Assembly (NCBI GenBank): GCA_002441285.1
Contig: DJVR01000034.1
Coordinates: 1-64,000, forward strand
From: Candidatus Atribacteria bacterium UBA6251
GTDB taxonomy: Bacteria; Atribacterota; Phoenicimicrobiia; Phoenicimicrobiales; Phoenicimicrobiaceae
Direction: 5' to 3'
DNA: 64,000 nucleotides
The position numbers and the translations under genes are program-made. A model generated the notes under the pieces. That model worked only from the letters and a program-made list of their open reading frames with translations. It was not told where the DNA came from and searched no databases. Numbering within the stretch: the first letter of the stretch is position 1; each line of letters starts with the position of its first letter. Positions 20,157 through 28,920 of the stretch are shown piece after piece.

Positions 20157-20558
20157 TTACCAACACCCACGATATCTGCAAAAATGAGTTGTTTCTATAT
20201 AACCGTTACTAATGATATAAACTTCTGTTTCTCCTTTTTCAAAAGTTGTAACCTCTGCTCCATCTGGTGCATCTGCAAAATAGATCCTGAAGGTGCCATT
20301 TACTTTTATATCCGGGCCAAACTGATAAGTGCCATCACCGAAATCGATAATGATTATCTTAGTATCCTTGGTAAGGATTCCCGGATCAAATTCAATAGTT
20401 ACGTTATTTAAACTTACAGATCCACCCTCTTCTGCGCTTACCCACTCTTGTACCATATCTTTCTTCTCGGCAAAAACAAACGCAGTTAGAGCAAAAAGGG
20501 CAAATACAACTATGATAGAGAGTATAATATAGTGTTTCAAAGATTTATTATTTTTCAT
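20157..20558 (-). CDS. Small secreted protein controlled by a c-di-GMP riboswitch
   Basis: 133 residues. A Sec signal peptide is clear (basic KNNKSLKHY, hydrophobic core to about residue 30, cleavage near VFA-EK). The mature part has a ZU5-like pattern, GGSVSLNNVTIEFDPGIL then YQFGPDIKVNGTFRIYF, seen in extracellular or surface proteins. Two cysteines near the end (CRYRGC) may form a disulfide. GGAGG directly follows the c-di-GMP-I aptamer and lies before the ATG. I do not recognise a named family; export and c-di-GMP control suggest an attachment or surface role, by inference only. Confidence 0.75.
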   Translation of the reverse strand: MKNNKSLKHYIILSIIVVFALFALTAFVFAEKKDMVQEWVSAEEGGSVSLNNVTIEFDPGILTKDTKIIIIDFGDGTYQFGPDIKVNGTFRIYFADAPDGAEVTTFEKGETEVYIISNGYIETTHFCRYRGCW

Positions 20559-20570
20559 TCTTCACCTCCT

Positions 20571-20656
20571 TCGGTAATCCAGCCATCATAGCTATTAAAT
20601 AGCTTTAGACCTGAGACTTTGCGTCCTACCCTTTCGGATAGTTTGCTATTATCGAG
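20571..20656 (-). promoter_or_regulatory. Cyclic-di-GMP-I (GEMM) riboswitch upstream of secreted protein
   Basis: The minus strand carries the conserved core: GCAAAC, a GAAA-capped hairpin (CTATCCGAAAGGGTAG), GACGCAAAG, GGTCTAAAG, then a second hairpin and a closing strand ATTACCGA that pairs with TCGATAAT. This is the class I c-di-GMP aptamer pattern. The ribosome-binding site GGAGG starts one or two bases after the closing strand, so ligand binding could control ribosome access; the mechanism is inferred. Confidence 0.92.
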
Positions 20657-20702
20657 AGTTATGCAAGTTTAGAACCTAAATCCATCATACCCCCACTAAA
20701 AA

Positions 20703-20731
20703 ATTATATCATAGATAATCTTTATTTACAA
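20703..20731 (-). promoter_or_regulatory. Promoter of the riboswitch-secreted protein unit
   Basis: TTGTAA (20726-20731), 17-base spacer, TATAAT (20703-20708) on the minus strand, about 45 bases ahead of the aptamer. Confidence 0.65.
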
Positions 20732-20773
20732 AAAATACCTTAAATTTATAATTCCTATTTTTGCGTCATTAGA

Positions 20774-23700
20774 TTATAATTTTATCTCAGCTAAACATTT
20801 ATTTATCTCTTCAATAAATCTTTTTGTTCCTATCTCATACAATATCTTTCTTGCTTTCTTTAATTTTAAAGCAGCCTTTTTTAATTCATCCATTCCTTTC
20901 AGCATATCTCCCCATTCGTAATAGCTTTCAGCTTCATTAATTCTATCTCCAAATTTTGAATATAGTTTTATTGCTTGCTGAAAATATAGCTCAGCATCTA
21001 CATAGTTTTTGCATTCCTTATATAGCCTTCCCTTTAATTTATAAATATCGGCAAAACCTAATTCGTCTTCTAATTCCTTAAATATTTTTTCTGCCTGGGA
21101 AATATAGTATTCCACTTCTTTTAATTCACTTTTTTTTAAATACTCTTCACCTAAATGAATATAATTAATTCCTTTATTATAAATATCGCCAATTTTGTCT
21201 GCTATCTTTACACTTTCTTTTAAATAATGAATTGCTTTTTCTGAATCTCCTAAGGAAGAGTATGCAAAACCAATATTATTCATAATATTAGAAACAACAA
21301 TAATATTTTTATTCTTTTGAGCAATAGAAAGACTTTCTTGATAAGCTTCAATGGCTTTTTCCCATTTGCCTAACATATCATAATAAATACCAATGTTGTT
21401 TAAAGCCATCGCATAAACATCTAAAGCTTTTATCCTCTGAGAAAGATCAATACTTTCTTTAAGGTAAGAATATCCGGTAGAGGTATCTCCTTTAAAAATA
21501 CTGGCTAATCCTATACTTTTCAAAATAATTGCCATTCTTTTTTGGTTATTCATTTCTATAGCAAGAGAAAGACTTTTTTTGAGATATTCGATTGATTTAT
21601 CCCATTGTCCCATATCTCCATAAATATTTCCTAAATTAATCAAAATTAAAGATTCATTATCTTGATCTTTGATTTTCCTACTATATTTTAGAGCTTTATT
21701 AAAATTAGTTTTAGCCTCTTTTCTTTTGCCAATAACTGATTGGGAAAAAGCTAATTTATTATATATTTCTGAAAGTTTTTTTATTTGTTCATTATTCAGT
21801 CTATCTTGTGATTCTAGAATTTTAATACTATCTAAATAATAATAAATAGCATTTTTAAAAGCATATAAAAATTGAGCTTTATCTCCAGCCTTATTTAAGT
21901 AAAATAATGCTTTTTGCCAATTATCACTATTTTTAAAATGATAAGCTAATTCTTCTGATTTTGCGTCAATCTTGGTAGAATAAATTTCTTCTATAGCTAA
22001 ACCTATTTTGTTATGCAAATCTTTTCTAACCTCAAAAAGTAGGCTGTTATAAGCTATTTCTTGAATAATTGAATGAATAAAAGCAAAATAATTTTTATGG
22101 CCAGTTGCAGGAGTAATTTCTTCAATAAACCTATAATTTTGTAATTTCTTTAGCGATTCTAATAAGATTTTCTCTTCCTGGTTGATAACCTTTTTTAAAA
22201 GTTCTATTTCAATATTTTTTCCTAAAACTGAAGCTTGATATAATATTTCTTTTAAGGCTAAAGGAAGAAGATCAATTCTTGCGCGAGCAATACTTTGCAC
22301 TGTATCCGGAATTTCAAAGTGATCAAAAACATCAGAGTATTTGCCTAATTTATCTTTTTCTACTAAAGACCATCTTCTTTCCTCTATTCCACTAATAATT
22401 TCTTCGATAAACAAAGGGTTTCCATGGGCCATAGAAATTATCTTATCCTTCATTAAAGAAGAAATATATTTTTCTTGGTCTAAAAAATTGATTAGCTTTT
22501 TAGATTCTTTATTTTTTAATGGTAATAATCTTATTTTTTTAACTTCAAATAAAGATATATTCTTTTTTAAAGAGTCTTGAAGACTATAAATAATTAAAAC
22601 AGGATATTCTTTAATTTCTTTGGAAATTTGGGATAAAAATTCTGCAGAAGCAGTATCAATCCATTGCATATCTTCAATAATTATAAGAAGAGGTTGTTGT
22701 ATAGAGAGACTCCAGAATAATTTTTTCATAATCCCGATAAGTAAATCACTTTCTCTTTTAAATTGATTGGTTATTTTTTCTGTAAAATTAAGATTTGTCG
22801 ATAAAAATCTTAAGAAATAAGAAGAAGCAAATAATAAGGAAGCATCAACCTCTTTTATCTTATTTTCTATTTTCTTTTTAATCTCTTGAGGTTCATCTTC
22901 AAATTTTATTTGAAAAATTTTATTAAATATTTCTTTTATAATATAATATGGTTTTGATTCTTCCCAGGATGTACAATTTGCTGATAGAAGGATGAATTTT
23001 TGGGTGTAAGAATCATTGGTAAGCTCTGAAATTAACCTTGTTTTACCTATTCCAGATTCCCCACTTATTTCAACTATTTTTCCTCGCGATTGAAAGGAGT
23101 TTTTTAAGACTGCTTTTAAGGTTTTCAACTCTTTTTCTCTACCAATAAATTGAGTATAATATTTTCTTTTCTGCTCTGACAAAATATCTTTATTCTTTTC
23201 TCTCTTTAAAATATAAGCGGTTACTGGATTTTTCTTTCCTTTTATCTTTAATTCACGAGGTTTAGAAAATATAAAAAAGTCTTTAATTCTTTGAAAAGTC
23301 TTTTCTCCAATTAATATACTACCAGGTGTGGATTTTTCCTGTAAACGAGAAGCCAAGTTTACCGTATCTCCTATCACCGTAAATTCTTTTCTGCAAGTAG
23401 AGCCAATTTCGCCAGAAATACATAATCCAGTATTAATCCCAATCCTTGCTTTCATACTTATTACTTTATTTTTATTTTTTATTTTTCCGTTTTTAGCAAT
23501 AGATTTCATAATCTCCAAACTTGCTCTCGCCGCTCTTTCTGGATCATTTTCATGACTAAAAGGTGTGCCAAATATAGCCATTAATCCATCACCCAAAAAT
23601 TTATTAATACTCCCACCGTATTGCTCAATAATTGAAACTATAGGAGCAAAGACACTATTGATTACTTTGGTAGCCTTTTCGGGATCCATTCTTTCTGCTA

Positions 23701-23863
23701 AAGTGGTAAATCCATTTATATCAATAAATACTACCGTAGCTTCTCTTCTTTCGCTAGGTAGGCTTTCCTTTCCTTCTAATATCCTATAGGTCACCGCTTC
23801 TGGAACATAAGGTTTAAACAATTTTAATATTTTATTTTCTTGATTTTGTTTTTTCTTTTTCAT
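20774..23863 (-). CDS. Class III adenylate cyclase fused to AAA/STAND ATPase and TPR repeats
   Basis: 1029-residue cytosolic signalling protein. The N-terminal cyclase domain (about 38-205) has both metal aspartates (Asp48 in FIDINGF, Asp92 in FLGDGLMAIFG), a Lys88 typical of adenine recognition, and GDTVNLASR (165-173) with the transition-state Asn and Arg, so cAMP synthesis is likely. Next comes an ATPase module with P-loop GESGIGKT (268-275) and IIIEDMQWID as Walker B. From about residue 660 to the end TPR repeats dominate (for example NNIGIYYDMLGKWEKAIEAY). Such proteins act as ligand- or partner-gated regulators. A good site, AAGGAAA, precedes the ATG. It is adjacent to the c-di-GMP-controlled gene; partner and signal are unknown. 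Confidence 0.9.
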   Translation of the reverse strand: MKKKKQNQENKILKLFKPYVPEAVTYRILEGKESLPSERREATVVFIDINGFTTLAERMDPEKATKVINSVFAPIVSIIEQYGGSINKFLGDGLMAIFGTPFSHENDPERAARASLEIMKSIAKNGKIKNKNKVISMKARIGINTGLCISGEIGSTCRKEFTVIGDTVNLASRLQEKSTPGSILIGEKTFQRIKDFFIFSKPRELKIKGKKNPVTAYILKREKNKDILSEQKRKYYTQFIGREKELKTLKAVLKNSFQSRGKIVEISGESGIGKTRLISELTNDSYTQKFILLSANCTSWEESKPYYIIKEIFNKIFQIKFEDEPQEIKKKIENKIKEVDASLLFASSYFLRFLSTNLNFTEKITNQFKRESDLLIGIMKKLFWSLSIQQPLLIIIEDMQWIDTASAEFLSQISKEIKEYPVLIIYSLQDSLKKNISLFEVKKIRLLPLKNKESKKLINFLDQEKYISSLMKDKIISMAHGNPLFIEEIISGIEERRWSLVEKDKLGKYSDVFDHFEIPDTVQSIARARIDLLPLALKEILYQASVLGKNIEIELLKKVINQEEKILLESLKKLQNYRFIEEITPATGHKNYFAFIHSIIQEIAYNSLLFEVRKDLHNKIGLAIEEIYSTKIDAKSEELAYHFKNSDNWQKALFYLNKAGDKAQFLYAFKNAIYYYLDSIKILESQDRLNNEQIKKLSEIYNKLAFSQSVIGKRKEAKTNFNKALKYSRKIKDQDNESLILINLGNIYGDMGQWDKSIEYLKKSLSLAIEMNNQKRMAIILKSIGLASIFKGDTSTGYSYLKESIDLSQRIKALDVYAMALNNIGIYYDMLGKWEKAIEAYQESLSIAQKNKNIIVVSNIMNNIGFAYSSLGDSEKAIHYLKESVKIADKIGDIYNKGINYIHLGEEYLKKSELKEVEYYISQAEKIFKELEDELGFADIYKLKGRLYKECKNYVDAELYFQQAIKLYSKFGDRINEAESYYEWGDMLKGMDELKKAALKLKKARKILYEIGTKRFIEEINKCLAEIKL

Positions 23864-23971
23864 TTTTTCCTTTTCCGAAGCAAATAAATCCGCCCACTAC
23901 AACATAACTATTTTATAATAAATCAGGAATTGTTAATATTATAACAAAAGCAGGAAATTAAATAAAGTCCC

Positions 23972-24044
23972 AATAATAAAAGGGAACAGACTATTCTTTA
24001 GTATTTATTTTCTATAGAAATTAGTCTTTCCCCTTTTTATTATT
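23972..24044. repeat. Inverted repeat related to the 20.1-kb element
   Basis: Arms 23972-23993 and 24022-24044 match with few differences (AATAATAAAAGGGAACAGAC and its complement). Its outer sequence recalls the GGGGACAG repeat at 20072-20128. It lies downstream of the PKD lipoprotein gene and could also act in transcript ending. Confidence 0.6.
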
Positions 24045-24050
24045 AAATAC

Positions 24051-24075
24051 CCGTAGGACAGGTGTCTCGCCTGCC
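24051..24075. repeat. Short palindromic repeat (CAGGTGTCTCGCCTG type)
   Basis: A short imperfect palindrome, ACAGGTGTCTCGCCTGCC, closely repeated at 32388-32412 (ACAGGCGTCTCGCCTGTC) and in worn form near 35791-35808. Interspersed REP-like element. Confidence 0.6.
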
Positions 24076-24087
24076 AAATGACACAAA

Positions 24088-24125
24088 AAATAGGCGAGCT
24101 ATTTTTTTATATAACTCGCCTATTT
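24088..24125 (-). terminator. Intrinsic terminator of the PKD lipoprotein gene
   Basis: Stem AAATAGGCGAG with CTCGCCTATTT, A/T-rich loop, followed on the minus strand by a run of six U residues. It lies 27 bases after the stop codon. Confidence 0.8.
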
Positions 24126-24151
24126 CTAATTTATACTCATCAAATTAATAA

Positions 24152-25492
24152 TTATGGTCCAGTTACAATAATTGACTGAAATGCATATCCGATATTTTCT
24201 TCTGAATCTTCTACTGTCAGCTGTACAAGATAAGTTCCTGCAGTACTGTAAGTATGAGTAGTTACCGGAGTAGGTGGTGTCTCATCATGTACCTCTATAG
24301 GGCTACCATCATTAAAGTCCCAGGTATAGCTGACTATAGTTGCACCAATTACCGAAGTAGTCGATTCTGATGCATCAAGTCCAACAGTAAAGGGAGCAGT
24401 TCCAGTTGCACTTGAAGGAGTAACCTTGATAACTGCATTTACTCCACTATCCACAGTAATGGTGACACTTCCATAACCAACATTTCCTGCAGAATCCGTT
24501 ATAGTTAGAACAACTATGTAAGTCCCAATATTTGTATAAGTATGAGAAGTAGTAACTCCTGTCCCGGTCGTTCCATCTCCAAAATCCCAACTATAATTAG
24601 CAGTCATAACTCCACATCCAGTTTCAAAAGTACTACCCGAAGCATCGAAATAGACTGTAAACGGAGCAGATCCTGTTGTACTCGGAGTAACCTGGATGTC
24701 CACACTTGTGACTCCTGTCTCTCCTACGGTAATTACTACTGTATCATAACCTTGTTTTCCCCAATAGTCAGTTACCGTTAATTTAACAATATAGGTACCA
24801 CAACTACTATAAGTATGGGCTGCCGGCATAACTCCCGTTCCGGATGTTCCGTCTCCAAAATCCCAACTATAACTGGCAATCCCGCGATCATCAGTAGAAT
24901 CACTAGCATCGAAGATTACGGTAAAGGGTGCGGTTCCACTTACTCCAGGTATTACTTTAATCACTGCCTTTGGTGGTGTAAAGTCAATTCCTGGTTCTAT
25001 AGCAGGTAAATTAACAGTAACCGATTTATTGATATTGTGACCGGCTCCATCGGTACCAAGTAAGGTTATAGTACAAGTAAGTTCGGTTATTAAAGGATTC
25101 TTTTTTATATAATCTTTGACTTCTTGAAAATACAAAGGCATATTTTTAATTTCAGTAATTGGACCAGGGGTACCGGGAGTAGTGGATGGTTCAACATAAA
25201 AAGTAGCTCCCACCGTTTTAGTTAATGAACTTATTTTAGTATTTTCTTCATAATATTCGTATTTAAAACCTGAACCAATAAATTCTACTTCATTTAAAGA
25301 ATATACTTCCAAACTAATGGTGCCATCTTCTAAGTTAATTTCTGTATAATTCAATCTTATCTGCGCCTGGGGGTCAAAGATATTAAGAAGTCCAAAAGAA
25401 AGCCAGTTACACCCAACTAATGATATTATAAAACCTAACAATATGGTTATAAATAATATTTTATACAAATTCTTTTTATTTTTATATTGCAA
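24152..25492 (-). CDS. Surface lipoprotein with three PKD domains
   Basis: 446 residues from a TTG start at 25492, chosen because AGGAGG lies about eight bases upstream. The signal ends in a lipobox (ISLVGC), so the protein should be lipid-anchored in the periplasm or outer membrane. After an N-terminal region of about 150 residues come three PKD domains, each with the pattern APFTV, DASxST, WDFGDG (WDFNDG in the last) and TYxxxGTYxVxLTxxD, ending in a VTGP tail. PKD domains are Ig-like spacers in surface and adhesive proteins. It lies directly downstream of pilQ, so a role at the pilus pore or cell surface is possible but inferred. Confidence 0.85.
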   Translation of the reverse strand: MQYKNKKNLYKILFITILLGFIISLVGCNWLSFGLLNIFDPQAQIRLNYTEINLEDGTISLEVYSLNEVEFIGSGFKYEYYEENTKISSLTKTVGATFYVEPSTTPGTPGPITEIKNMPLYFQEVKDYIKKNPLITELTCTITLLGTDGAGHNINKSVTVNLPAIEPGIDFTPPKAVIKVIPGVSGTAPFTVIFDASDSTDDRGIASYSWDFGDGTSGTGVMPAAHTYSSCGTYIVKLTVTDYWGKQGYDTVVITVGETGVTSVDIQVTPSTTGSAPFTVYFDASGSTFETGCGVMTANYSWDFGDGTTGTGVTTSHTYTNIGTYIVVLTITDSAGNVGYGSVTITVDSGVNAVIKVTPSSATGTAPFTVGLDASESTTSVIGATIVSYTWDFNDGSPIEVHDETPPTPVTTHTYSTAGTYLVQLTVEDSEENIGYAFQSIIVTGP

Positions 25493-25522
25493 AGTCTTGT
25501 CCTCCTTTCGAATTATAATTTT

Positions 25523-25560
25523 GTCATTGCGAGCCTTCTGCAAGAAGGCGTGGCAATCTC
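25523..25560. repeat. REP-like repeat (GTCATTGCGAG...GGCAATCTC type)
   Basis: Begins GTCATTGCGAG and ends GTGGCAATCTC, enclosing a small hairpin (GCCTTCTGCAAGAAGGC). The same borders recur at 30663-30742 and 35511-35627. Part of it underlies the region just before the PKD lipoprotein gene. Confidence 0.75.
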
Positions 25561-25591
25561 AATTTTATTTTTTCAATTATATGCCAACTTA

Positions 25592-25628
25592 GATTCCCGC
25601 TCTGAATTACCGCTTTCGCGGGAATGAC
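25592..25628. repeat. REP-like repeat (GTCATTCCCGCGAAAGCGGGAATC type)
   Basis: On the minus strand it starts GTCATTCCCGCGAAAGCGG and ends GCGGGAATC, with an insertion in the middle relative to the compact copy at 30629-30656. Typical dispersed bacterial palindrome. Confidence 0.75.
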
Positions 25629-25664
25629 ATAATCAAATTAAAATGACATTTAATATTTTTCTTA

Positions 25665-25722
25665 TAGGGGTCGGATTTATCCGACCCGTTTTAATTGCGG
25701 GTTCGATGAATCAAACCCCTAC
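25665..25722. repeat. Double-hairpin REP-like repeat
   Basis: Two adjacent small palindromes, GGGTCGGATTTATCCGACCC and GGGTTCGATGAATCAAACCC, bounded by TAGGGG and CCCCTA. Dispersed-repeat character is inferred; only one copy is in the window. Confidence 0.55.
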
Positions 25723-25728
25723 ATTTCA

Positions 25729-25761
25729 CCCTCACCCTACCCTCTCCCCTCAAGGGAGAGG
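25729..25761. repeat. Short palindromic repeat (CTCTCCCCTCAAGGGAGAG)
   Basis: CCCTCACCCTACC followed by a palindrome CTCTCCCCTCAAGGGAGAG, 24 bases after the pilQ stop. It could serve as a transcript 3' end. I have seen similar units dispersed in other genomes; only one copy is here. Confidence 0.55.
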
Positions 25762-25784
25762 AAATAGAAACGATGACAAAAATA

Positions 25785-27674
25785 TTAGTAATCTAACTTG
25801 TGAGCAGTGATAAGGATAATTATTTCTGTTTTCTTGTTTTTGCTATTAGTAAATTTGAATAACTCACCAAATATAGGTATATCTCCTAATAACGGTATTT
25901 TCGTTGTAGTTTTTATCTGTTCTGAAGTAATTAATCCTCCTATTACTACCGTCTCACCCAATTTAGATCGAATTATTACCTCCTCTTCTCGAGAATTAAT
26001 TACAGGATAACCTATATACTGCTCTGTTCCCAGTGAATTTACTGTTACATAAACATCCATTGTTATGGGCCCATCAGTACTTAAATAAGGAGTAATATTT
26101 AAAGTTAATCCTACTTTTTTATAATCAATAGTTTCCACACCTTCAGCATCTCTCTTTTTTATAGGAATTTGTTGACCAGTTTCTATTCTAGCTTCTTTCC
26201 CATCCAAAGTAAGAACCTTAGGATTAGATAGAATATTAGTCTTTCCTTCAGTTTGCAAGGCTTTTAGCGTTGCTTCAATTAAACCACTTCTTTCGAAAGA
26301 ACCCCCTAAAGTTATTTCACCTATAGTAATTTGACCTTCTAATTTAGCATCACCACTCACCCACTTAATTCCTAAGTCTTTTTCCCCATCTAAAGTAATT
26401 TCAACGACTTTAGCTTCTATCATTATCTGAGGTACACGCTTATCCAGACCAGCAATCATTGTTTCTACATTATCCAATTGTTCTTCTGTACCTTTTACAA
26501 TAATTTCACTCTGCCGGCTATCAATATTTATTCTTTCTTCTTCAGGAATAATAATGCTGAGCATATTCTTTATAGCCTCAATTTCATCATCAAAGATAGC
26601 ATTATTTATCTTAAAGGTTTTAGTAAATAATTGAGAATCAATCCTGGAGATTATCTCTTCAACCTTTTTTATATCTTCTTTTGTGCCAGAGATGATTAGA
26701 TTGTTTAATCTTGGATCGGCTACAATATTTATTTTACTTTTTTCTTCTTCTTTTAGATAATTATCTAAAACTCTTTTAGCTTCTTCAGCGGTTGTATTTT
26801 TTAGTTCAAATATTTGAGTAATGGTGGACTGTCTTTCTTTAATTTTATTTTTAGTGGTAATGTAGACCGTATTCTCGGAAATTTCCATATAATCCAAATC
26901 TTTAATTAATAAAATGGCATTTAAGGCTTCTTTAAAGCTAACTTTTTTGGGGAAATTCAGAGTAATGGTTCCACTTACCGAGTCATCGGTGATAAGATTA
27001 ATTTCAGCCCTAGCAAATAAAAGATTTAAAATATCTCGAACTTCGGAATCTTTTTTAAAATTAATTTCCAAAGGTTCCATCTTATTATCCGCTAAATCAA
27101 TAATTGAAACCTTAGGGGGTTCTTCTTTTTCCAGCTTGACTGGTTTACTAATTACCGGGGTAACTGTAAATACTTGAGCTTCAGGAGCAGTAAATTCTTC
27201 ATAATCATAAATATCAATATACAATAGCTTTTTCTCTTCCGATAATTTTACTTCATACTTTGCCTTTTGAAACAAATCTACCACAAATCTGGTAATAGGT
27301 ATCGGTTCAGTTTCAAATTGTCCACATCTTACCTGTTTAACTGCTCCCAAATTTAAAAATAAAATATTTTTAGATAAATCTTGGATGTTATAAATTGCAT
27401 TCTTTACATCAATTACAATTCTATCCGGAGAATCGAAATAACTAACTTCATAATCTTGGATTGCTCCATTAGCTTTAATGGTAAGATGAGTAAAGTTAGG
27501 AACTTTTTTATACCAGATATTAGTAAAAGAAATATTATCTGTCTCAGCGTTAGCTATAGCTAATATAAAGGAAGTTAATAAAAATAATATTAAAACGAAA
27601 ATTAAATTTTTTATTCTTCTAATTCTTGTAGTTGTTTCAACTGGTGGAAAAATAATCATATCTTTTTTATTCAT
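25785..27674 (-). CDS. pilQ: Type IV pilus secretin PilQ
   Basis: Outer-membrane ring through which the pilus emerges. From ATG 27674 the order is: cytosolic stub, signal anchor (about 25-48), AMIN domain for peptidoglycan (about 55-160), STN/secretin N-domain (about 205-285), NolW-type repeats (290-440) and the secretin core near the C-terminus with the family marks KVLTLDGKEARIETGQQIPI and VVIGGLITSEQIKTTTKIPLLGDIPIFGELF. 629 residues, complete. I chose ATG 27674, with GAGG nine bases upstream inside the pilP end; a GTG at 27689 is the alternative. It overlaps the pilP stop by eight bases. Its presence shows the cell has an outer membrane. Confidence 0.95.
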   Translation of the reverse strand: MNKKDMIIFPPVETTTRIRRIKNLIFVLILFLLTSFILAIANAETDNISFTNIWYKKVPNFTHLTIKANGAIQDYEVSYFDSPDRIVIDVKNAIYNIQDLSKNILFLNLGAVKQVRCGQFETEPIPITRFVVDLFQKAKYEVKLSEEKKLLYIDIYDYEEFTAPEAQVFTVTPVISKPVKLEKEEPPKVSIIDLADNKMEPLEINFKKDSEVRDILNLLFARAEINLITDDSVSGTITLNFPKKVSFKEALNAILLIKDLDYMEISENTVYITTKNKIKERQSTITQIFELKNTTAEEAKRVLDNYLKEEEKSKINIVADPRLNNLIISGTKEDIKKVEEIISRIDSQLFTKTFKINNAIFDDEIEAIKNMLSIIIPEEERINIDSRQSEIIVKGTEEQLDNVETMIAGLDKRVPQIMIEAKVVEITLDGEKDLGIKWVSGDAKLEGQITIGEITLGGSFERSGLIEATLKALQTEGKTNILSNPKVLTLDGKEARIETGQQIPIKKRDAEGVETIDYKKVGLTLNITPYLSTDGPITMDVYVTVNSLGTEQYIGYPVINSREEEVIIRSKLGETVVIGGLITSEQIKTTTKIPLLGDIPIFGELFKFTNSKNKKTEIIILITAHKLDY

Positions 27675-28332
27675 TAGAAGCTTCCTCACCTCCTATTTTC
27701 AGAGAAAATTCATAATCTTCTATTTCCAGTATTACTTCATTTTTTCTTATCTCTTTGACAATATATTTATCTAATAATATATCGTATAATTTAGCAATAA
27801 AAGTATCACCATCTATTTCTATCATAGCTACGCGATTACTTTCATTACCGACTATACCATTTAATTTAGTATCGGGAGGTAATTCCGGTTTGTATATAGC
27901 AGTTTGTTTCCACCAGGCTTCCTCCTCTTCAGTTGGAGCCTCTTCTTCTTTTTTAGAAGAGAAAACACTTACTTTTTGAAAAGGATTGCGATAGCTAGGA
28001 GGTTCATAAGGTTCATAAGCAAAAATTTTCTCTTCGTAAGCTTGTTTTCTTTTTTCCATTTCAATATCGAAAGGAGTTTTTTCTTGAACCACAGGTTCCT
28101 CTTTTTGCAAGGGAGAAGAAACAGCAGTAGAGGTAGTAGTATTCGTTTTAGTAGAAAAAGTTGCTACTTTAGGGGTACTTGCCTTTGGTGGAAAAAACAT
28201 CGGATACCCTAAATAGGCAATTGCTCCTAATAAGATTACTAATATTAAAAACAACCATAACCACCTTCGGCTACGAGAACCTTGGTCTCTTTCTGTTTTT
28301 TTAAAAATATTTTTGAAAGATATTTTTTTCAT
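27667..28332 (-). CDS. pilP: PilP-like pilus assembly lipoprotein/anchor
   Basis: 221 residues: one transmembrane helix (about 24-44), a Ser/Thr/Lys and Pro-rich linker (45-130) and a C-terminal beta domain (about 150-215) with LNGIVGNESNRVAMIEIDG and VKEIRKNEVILEIEDYEFSL, the PilP/GspC homology pattern. PilP bridges the PilN-PilO inner-membrane ring to PilQ. Here the protein has a membrane anchor and no lipobox cysteine. It starts three bases after pilO and runs into pilQ, consistent with a pilMNOPQ operon. Confidence 0.85.
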   Translation of the reverse strand: MKKISFKNIFKKTERDQGSRSRRWLWLFLILVILLGAIAYLGYPMFFPPKASTPKVATFSTKTNTTTSTAVSSPLQKEEPVVQEKTPFDIEMEKRKQAYEEKIFAYEPYEPPSYRNPFQKVSVFSSKKEEEAPTEEEEAWWKQTAIYKPELPPDTKLNGIVGNESNRVAMIEIDGDTFIAKLYDILLDKYIVKEIRKNEVILEIEDYEFSLKIGGEEASNE

Positions 28333-28335
28333 TTT

Positions 28336-28890
28336 CTATGGCGTACCTTCTTTTCTTAATAGATAAGTAAGCATACTTATAGAAATATTTAATTTATCGG
28401 GATCTTTACCACCTTTACTAATATTTAGAGATTGAACATCAATAATACGAGGTAGGTTTTCCAGTCGATCCAGATAGAAGATTAGATCAAAATAATTAGC
28501 AGCAAGATTCATAGAAATAGGCATTTTCCCATAGATCCTTTCTTTCTCCCAGATGATATTTTGAGGAGTAAAGTTGGTAAAATCTACTTTAAACTCAGTC
28601 ATAGTATCTTGAATCATTACCAATAAATCAGGAATCTCTTTTTCTTTAGGCAACATTACCTCTAAAAAAGCTAATTTTTCTTTCAAAGCGGCATATTCTG
28701 CTTTTAAGGGACCTAATTGAGCAGCAATCTTTTTACCCTGTTCAATCTTTTGAGCAGTAGTTTGAATATCTCGATCTAATTGTTCTATTTTTTGCATCCT
28801 AGGCTGATAAATATATAAATAGTTAACTCCCACAATTAAGATAGTTAAAAGTAAGAGTAGAAAGATCACTATGCCCTTTCTTAATTTCAT
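28336..28890 (-). CDS. pilO: Type IV pilus alignment protein PilO
   Basis: 184 residues with a short cytosolic start, a transmembrane helix (about 8-28), a coiled coil (about 30-75) and a ferredoxin-like periplasmic domain; FDLIFYLDRLENLPRII and ISMLTYLLRKE match PilO. It pairs with PilN in the inner membrane. Third gene of the pilMNOPQ run; AGGAAA about ten bases before the ATG. Confidence 0.9.
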   Translation of the reverse strand: MKLRKGIVIFLLLLLTILIVGVNYLYIYQPRMQKIEQLDRDIQTTAQKIEQGKKIAAQLGPLKAEYAALKEKLAFLEVMLPKEKEIPDLLVMIQDTMTEFKVDFTNFTPQNIIWEKERIYGKMPISMNLAANYFDLIFYLDRLENLPRIIDVQSLNISKGGKDPDKLNISISMLTYLLRKEGTP

Positions 28891-28920
28891 AAACTAAATA
28901 TTTCCTTTCTTTTTTAGCCT

